From: Desulfobacteraceae bacterium
GTDB taxonomy: Bacteria > Desulfobacterota > Desulfobacteria > Desulfobacterales > Desulfosalsimonadaceae
Direction: 5' to 3'
Assembly: GCA_024636355.1 (NCBI GenBank)
Contig: JAGXHH010000091.1
Coordinates: forward strand, 1 to 7,754
DNA: 7,754 nt
Shown here in pieces: positions 4,723 to 7,754 of the stretch. Each line of letters opens with the position of its first letter. Within the stretch, counting starts at the first letter, position 1. The position numbers were made by a program, and so were the translations under genes. Below the pieces are notes generated by a model. That model saw only the letters and a list, made by a program, of their open reading frames with translations, was not told where the DNA came from and searched no databases.

Positions 4723-6984
4723 TTAAGGGCCATTGTCGGGATGTGAATCCCGACCTACGATTTGAGCACGGATCGCAATGTCTGGGGGGAGGGATGTGGG
4801 TTCCGGCGCCTCTGTCCTGTCCATCAGTTTTCGGATAAAATCTTCGACGGCCGCAAAAATCCGGGCCGAGCCCGGGCCGTTGATGATGCCGTGGCGCTCG
4901 GTATTGACCAGCAGGTATTCCTTGTCGACCGATACGATTTTTTTGAAGATCTTCAGCGAGCCGCCGTGGTGGACGACCGGGTCGGCGTACGACTGGATGA
5001 TCAGGGCCGGGATGGAAATCTTCCGGAGCCGCGGTTCGAGTTCATCCATCAGCCTTCCCATTTCCAGGACGCCGGACAGGGGATTTCGGGAATAATTGAT
5101 ATGCGGGTTTTCGGGATGGTTTTCGACGAACTGCCGGCCGGCGGCCTCGAAATTGATTTTTTTCATCAGCCGGTTCCAGAAATTCACCGCAGGTACGAAC
5201 CGGGCGGTGAAATCATTTAATTTCATGGGGGGCGCTATGGCAAAGACCCCGATCGGATCATCGACCCGGGTGCACAAGTCGAGCGCCAGGCCGGCGCCGA
5301 AGGAAAAACCGCCGATCACGACCCGGCGGCAGGCGATTTTCAGGATCGCGTACCCCTCCTCCACGGATTCGATCCATTCCGGATGCCGCCGGGTGGCCAG
5401 GTCTTCAGGCGACGTACCGTGCCCCCTGAGCCGTGGGGAGTAGACCCAGCAGCCGATCGCGGCCAGGTGTTCGGCCAGGGCCCGCACCTCCAGCGGGGCG
5501 GCCATGTACCCGTGGACCAGTAAAATCCCCAGATCCGGAGCGCCCCCCTTGAGCAGGAAGGGTGATCCGACCTCCTGCCCCTTCGACTCCCCGGAAACGG
5601 CAAACCGGGCGTAGTCTCTTTGAAAAGAAAAGTTTGCGGAATCGACCAGGTGCCGGCGGAGGTTGTAACGGATCCGCAGGTTCGGCTGCCGTGCCAGAGA
5701 TTTGAGCATCTGCTGGAGCGGGACCAGGGGCTCGATCTCGTTTGCCGCCACCGCCACCGGATTTTCGATGCGTATCTGGTGAAAATCATAAAGTTTATCA
5801 TCGCCGGAAACCTTGGCGAGAAGATCCCCTACCTGTTCGATCACGCCCTTCTGGCAAGCCAGGTCGAGAAAATTGGAAACCCTGCCAAACCGGTCATCGG
5901 TAAGCAGACTGATCTGGTTCCGGGTCAGGCTTTCATGCCGGTGTATCCCCATCTTGTCGAAATTGAAATTTGCGGCCAGGTACGCCCGTTGTTTCAAATC
6001 CTGGATATCGATGGTCGAATGCGGCATGTATTTGAGCAGGGTCGCCATGATGTGGTCGTGATTGACCGTCGTCATCTGGTATATGGCGGACATGTACCGC
6101 TCCATGATTCTGCGGGCGGTTTTGCCCAGCATCGGCCGGGACGGGATCGGATCATCGAAATCGATCGGCGACCGATTTTCAATATCGGCTGTAATGACCC
6201 GGCTCTTCAGGTACCGGGAGACCCGGACAGGTTCGCCGAAGCGGATATCGACGTCCACCCCGGAAAACAGCATGCTCCCTTCCGTCATGATTTCTTCCGC
6301 CGTCCGGCCGCTCATCTCTCCGAGGAACAGCTCCGCCAGGCGGTTCAGGCTGTTTTCCCTGGCCCGCAACGGATAGTAGGTCAGGTTGACCGGAACGATA
6401 AAGGTCTCCTGTTCGAATACCGGCGCAAGGTCTTCGATCCCGAACAGTTCCTTCAGGCGCTGCGCCTCCTGCGGTGCCGCCGTGAGCATGGTCCGCAGCC
6501 GTTCCCGATAGAATTCGGTCCGCGGGGCCACGGTGGCCGCCCCGGTATGCGGCGGATGCACCCCTTCGCCGGATACGATCATGAACCGCTCCCCTTTTTT
6601 CCCGGCCGCATCATAGACTTTTCTGTTCTTGACCATCCGCCCTTCCGGGAAGATGATCCAGGCCGCCTCGCCGGTCAGCAGGGTTTTGACCATCAGCCGG
6701 TCCCGGTCCGGATTTTTTGTGGACAGGGTTCCCAGCCGGTCGAGCAGCGCCCCCGCGCCGCCGGAAAACAGGGCACTGTCGGCCAGGCTCCATATCGTCC
6801 GGCCGGTCAACCGGTTGATGTAGTACGGGAGAAAAATGGTTTCCATCCGGGTGAAATGATTGACGACAAAAATCAGTGCGCCCCCGGGGATGTTTTCTTT
6901 CCCGTGGATCCGGAAATTGGCCCGGGTCAGGCTCGACAGGGCTTTGACCGCGTATCCGGCGGTTCGATATGCATAGGAGTTCAT
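4723..6984 (-). CDS. PlsC-type acyltransferase fused to alpha/beta hydrolase
   Basis: This 753-aa protein joins two enzyme domains. Residues 1 to about 280 are a PlsC-like glycerophosphate-type acyltransferase: motif I NHFTRME (His43, Glu48 instead of the usual Asp), motif II around LGTLSTKNPDRDR, motif III FPEG at 112-115, and motif IV IVPVNLTYY at 196-204. Residues about 280-475 are an unrecognised linker. Residues 485-720 are an alpha/beta hydrolase of the carboxylesterase/monoacylglycerol-lipase type: LLVHGYM near 488-494, nucleophile elbow GFSFG with Ser561, Asp668 in SYADPVV, and His698 in ERHGI. Together they suggest acyl transfer to, and removal from, a lipid at the inner membrane; the substrate is unknown. 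There is no obvious signal peptide. The start lacks a strong ribosome binding site. It lies 66 bp after the toxin gene and may share its transcript. The last dozen codons come from repeat copy C. Confidence 0.88.
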   Translation of the reverse strand: MNSYAYRTAGYAVKALSSLTRANFRIHGKENIPGGALIFVVNHFTRMETIFLPYYINRLTGRTIWSLADSALFSGGAGALLDRLGTLSTKNPDRDRLMVKTLLTGEAAWIIFPEGRMVKNRKVYDAAGKKGERFMIVSGEGVHPPHTGAATVAPRTEFYRERLRTMLTAAPQEAQRLKELFGIEDLAPVFEQETFIVPVNLTYYPLRARENSLNRLAELFLGEMSGRTAEEIMTEGSMLFSGVDVDIRFGEPVRVSRYLKSRVITADIENRSPIDFDDPIPSRPMLGKTARRIMERYMSAIYQMTTVNHDHIMATLLKYMPHSTIDIQDLKQRAYLAANFNFDKMGIHRHESLTRNQISLLTDDRFGRVSNFLDLACQKGVIEQVGDLLAKVSGDDKLYDFHQIRIENPVAVAANEIEPLVPLQQMLKSLARQPNLRIRYNLRRHLVDSANFSFQRDYARFAVSGESKGQEVGSPFLLKGGAPDLGILLVHGYMAAPLEVRALAEHLAAIGCWVYSPRLRGHGTSPEDLATRRHPEWIESVEEGYAILKIACRRVVIGGFSFGAGLALDLCTRVDDPIGVFAIAPPMKLNDFTARFVPAVNFWNRLMKKINFEAAGRQFVENHPENPHINYSRNPLSGVLEMGRLMDELEPRLRKISIPALIIQSYADPVVHHGGSLKIFKKIVSVDKEYLLVNTERHGIINGPGSARIFAAVEDFIRKLMDRTEAPEPTSLPPDIAIRAQIVGRDSHPDNGP
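4735..4758 (-). repeat. GTAG-hairpin (REP-like) repeat, copy C, inside a coding end
   Basis: On the minus strand this reads GTAG, then GTCGGGAT, loop TCAC, ATCCCGAC. It is identical to copy B over this stretch, and shares the extra AATC before GTAG with copy A. It lies within the 3' end of the acyltransferase-hydrolase gene and encodes most of its terminal IVGRDSHPDNGP; the stop codon at 4723-4725 follows ten bases beyond it. Confidence 0.8.
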
Positions 6985-7050
6985 GGATGCATCTCTTGCA
7001 GGGATAATTAAACAGCTTCAGGCGGATCGGTGGAAAAAAGGATGCGGCAA

Positions 7051-7338
7051 CTATCCGGAGCGGGGCTGCCGTTTTTCCATCAACGAATACGCTTCCTTGC
7101 GATGGCAGATGCCGAAGATAAGGATTTCATCTCCCTGCACCCTGAATACGACACGATAATCTCCGACCCTGAGTTTCCAGTAACCCTTGAGCGTCTTTCG
7201 CAACGGTTCGGCATATTCTTGAGGGGCAACCATGAGACGGGTTTCTATTGCAGTCCTGATCCGCTGCCGGACATCACCGTTGAGCTTCGGGATATCCCGC
7301 TTTTTGACATCGGGATGATAGACGACTGAAAACGACAC
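7051..7338 (-). CDS. RelE/ParE-superfamily toxin
   Basis: This 95-aa protein is a type II toxin of the RelE/ParE fold, by family a ribosome-dependent mRNA endonuclease or a gyrase inhibitor. The family pattern is clear: VSFSVVYHPDVKKRDIPKL at the start, then LRKTLKGYWKLRVGDYRVVF (basic residues Lys51, Lys55, Arg57 and Arg62), and the C-terminal FGICHRKEAY (His79, Arg80, Tyr84). These residues look more RelE-like than ParE-like, but the split is not certain. I chose the GTG at 7338, one base after the antitoxin stop codon, because it begins where the fold begins and has a G-rich stretch upstream. An in-frame ATG at 7359 would add seven residues, overlaps the antitoxin by 20 bp and has no ribosome binding site. 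The gene is the second of the pair, translationally coupled to the antitoxin. Confidence 0.9.
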   Translation of the reverse strand: MSFSVVYHPDVKKRDIPKLNGDVRQRIRTAIETRLMVAPQEYAEPLRKTLKGYWKLRVGDYRVVFRVQGDEILIFGICHRKEAYSLMEKRQPRSG

Positions 7339-7339
7339 C

Positions 7340-7567
7340 CTACCCCCAGACCTCTTCATGGCTCAACGCGTTTGGACGGTCAAAATCATTTTCCCGTTCC
7401 TGGGCGAAATCGGCCAGCGCCCGGTCTTCGCGGAGTTCCAGAGCCTCCTTTACAAGATCGCGCATCAACATGGACAACGAGACCCCTTCGTCTTCTGCAA
7501 GATCATGAAGGGCGCTATAGAGGGGTTTTTCCAGTACAACATTGATTCTGGGATTTTTTGTGGGCAT
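7340..7567 (-). CDS. Ribbon-helix-helix antitoxin (RelB/CopG-like)
   Basis: This 75-aa protein should neutralise the downstream toxin and repress the operon. Residues 7-12 (RINVVL) form the DNA-contacting strand, and 14-27 and about 30-44 the two helices of a ribbon-helix-helix domain. The acidic tail (REDRALADFAQERENDFDRP) is the probable toxin-wrapping segment. Family-typical length, and order antitoxin before toxin, fit a type II module. AGGAGG (7574-7579) with 6-bp spacing fixes the start. Upstream is a promoter overlapped by a palindrome, as expected for autoregulation. Confidence 0.9.
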   Translation of the reverse strand: MPTKNPRINVVLEKPLYSALHDLAEDEGVSLSMLMRDLVKEALELREDRALADFAQERENDFDRPNALSHEEVWG

Positions 7568-7589
7568 GGCGAACCTCCTTTTTTGTTCA

Positions 7590-7619
7590 AAGTGTTACAC
7601 TTATGCCCCACCGTGTCAA
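7590..7619 (-). promoter_or_regulatory. Toxin-antitoxin promoter with palindromic operator
   Basis: On the minus strand a perfect TTGACA (7619-7614) is followed after 16 bp by TAACAC, a weak -10 box. The -10 region is covered by AAGTGT-T-ACACTT (7590-7602), a perfect palindrome with a 1-bp centre. This placement suits autorepression by the ribbon-helix-helix antitoxin. The antitoxin ribosome binding site starts 10 bp downstream of the palindrome. Confidence 0.55.
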
Positions 7620-7635
7620 GATGAAATCCGGGTAC

Positions 7636-7649
7636 CTATTCAGCGAATA
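7636..7649 (+). repeat. Solo copy of the 4694-4705 element end
   Basis: CTATTCAGCGAATA matches exactly the reverse complement of 4689-4702, the right end of the MITE-like element. It is itself an imperfect palindrome (TATTC, AGC, GAATA). No partner end or hexanucleotide array lies nearby. Confidence 0.45.
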
Positions 7650-7677
7650 CCAACGCATGAATTTCCGAAAGTGTGTT

Positions 7678-7705
7678 GTAGAAGGCGGGTTTCAAACCCG
7701 GCTTT
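7678..7705 (+). repeat. GTAG-hairpin repeat of a second sequence type
   Basis: GTAG (7678-7681) is followed by AAGGCGGG and CCCGGCTT around TTTCAAA, an 8-bp stem with one mismatch. The design is the same as in copies A-C, but the stem sequence differs. It lies in the non-coding right edge, upstream of the toxin-antitoxin promoter. Confidence 0.5.
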
Positions 7706-7724
7706 CTTCGTTTCCATGCGACCA

Positions 7725-7750
7725 GGGCGGACACGCAGGTCCGCCCCTAC
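7725..7750 (-). repeat. GTAG-hairpin repeat of a third sequence type
   Basis: On the minus strand GTAG (7750-7747) precedes a perfect 8-bp stem, GGGCGGAC and GTCCGCCC, around a 6-nt loop. It faces the repeat at 7678-7705 in inverted orientation, about 20 bp away, resembling a paired REP (BIME) layout. It ends four bases before the window edge, so more copies could follow. Confidence 0.55.
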
Positions 7751-7754
7751 ATAC

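Noticed and set aside
4527..4733. Minus-strand 68-codon frame with an alternating Arg-Ala/Val/Ser run
   Set aside because: It is the translation of the hexanucleotide repeat inside the inverted-repeat element; no start signal or family resemblance.
5620..7011. 463-codon plus-strand open frame opposite the acyltransferase-hydrolase gene
   Set aside because: It mirrors a GC-rich real gene with clear catalytic motifs; its translation is rich in Arg, His, Pro and Gly and shows no family pattern.

Overview
The window looks like an accessory stretch of a mid-GC Gram-negative bacterial chromosome, most likely an anaerobe of the Desulfobacterota (former Deltaproteobacteria). This is an inference from content: a NifX/MTH1175-like protein with a Gly/Cys-rich tail, an acyltransferase-hydrolase fusion, and many small palindromic repeats. 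No rRNA or other phylogenetic marker is present.

Layout. Bases 1-806 are the trailer end of a CRISPR array (11 complete 36-bp repeats plus the last 9 bp of another, 11 spacers of 35-38 bp). The leader and any cas genes lie outside, to the left. After a non-coding gap comes a plus-strand ABC/SMC-like ATPase of the COG4637/AAA_21 type (1241-2428). An overlapping second gene starts at its stop codon, reads M-K-R-L-A-L and stops. I interpret it as the decapitated start of the DUF4276 partner that often follows such ATPases. A hairpin repeat begins 3 bp after that stop. On the minus strand lies a HAD-IIB, sucrose-phosphatase-like phosphatase (2744-3604). Divergent from it is a small NifX-like Fe-S/Mo-cluster-binding protein (3900-4286), with its own promoter, a candidate palindromic operator and a strong intrinsic terminator.

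A gap (4347-4722) carries a 182-bp element bounded by 12-bp inverted repeats, with a hexanucleotide tandem repeat inside. The largest gene (4723-6984, minus) encodes a 753-aa protein joining a PlsC-type acyltransferase to an alpha/beta hydrolase. Its last codons are supplied by another copy of the hairpin repeat. Upstream on the same strand is a RelE/ParE-type toxin-antitoxin pair (7567 to 7051) with a promoter and a palindromic operator. The right edge (7620-7754) is non-coding and holds two more hairpin repeats.

How it fits together. The array, the orphan ATPase and the toxin-antitoxin pair give the window a defence/mobile flavour, but the phosphatase, NifX-like and acyltransferase genes are ordinary metabolic cargo. 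The most unusual signals are three near-identical GTAG-hairpin (REP-like) repeats at the 3' ends of three genes, all in the same orientation relative to the gene, two of them touching or forming coding sequence; the apparent loss of the ATPase partner at one of them; and the MITE-like element at 4524-4705.
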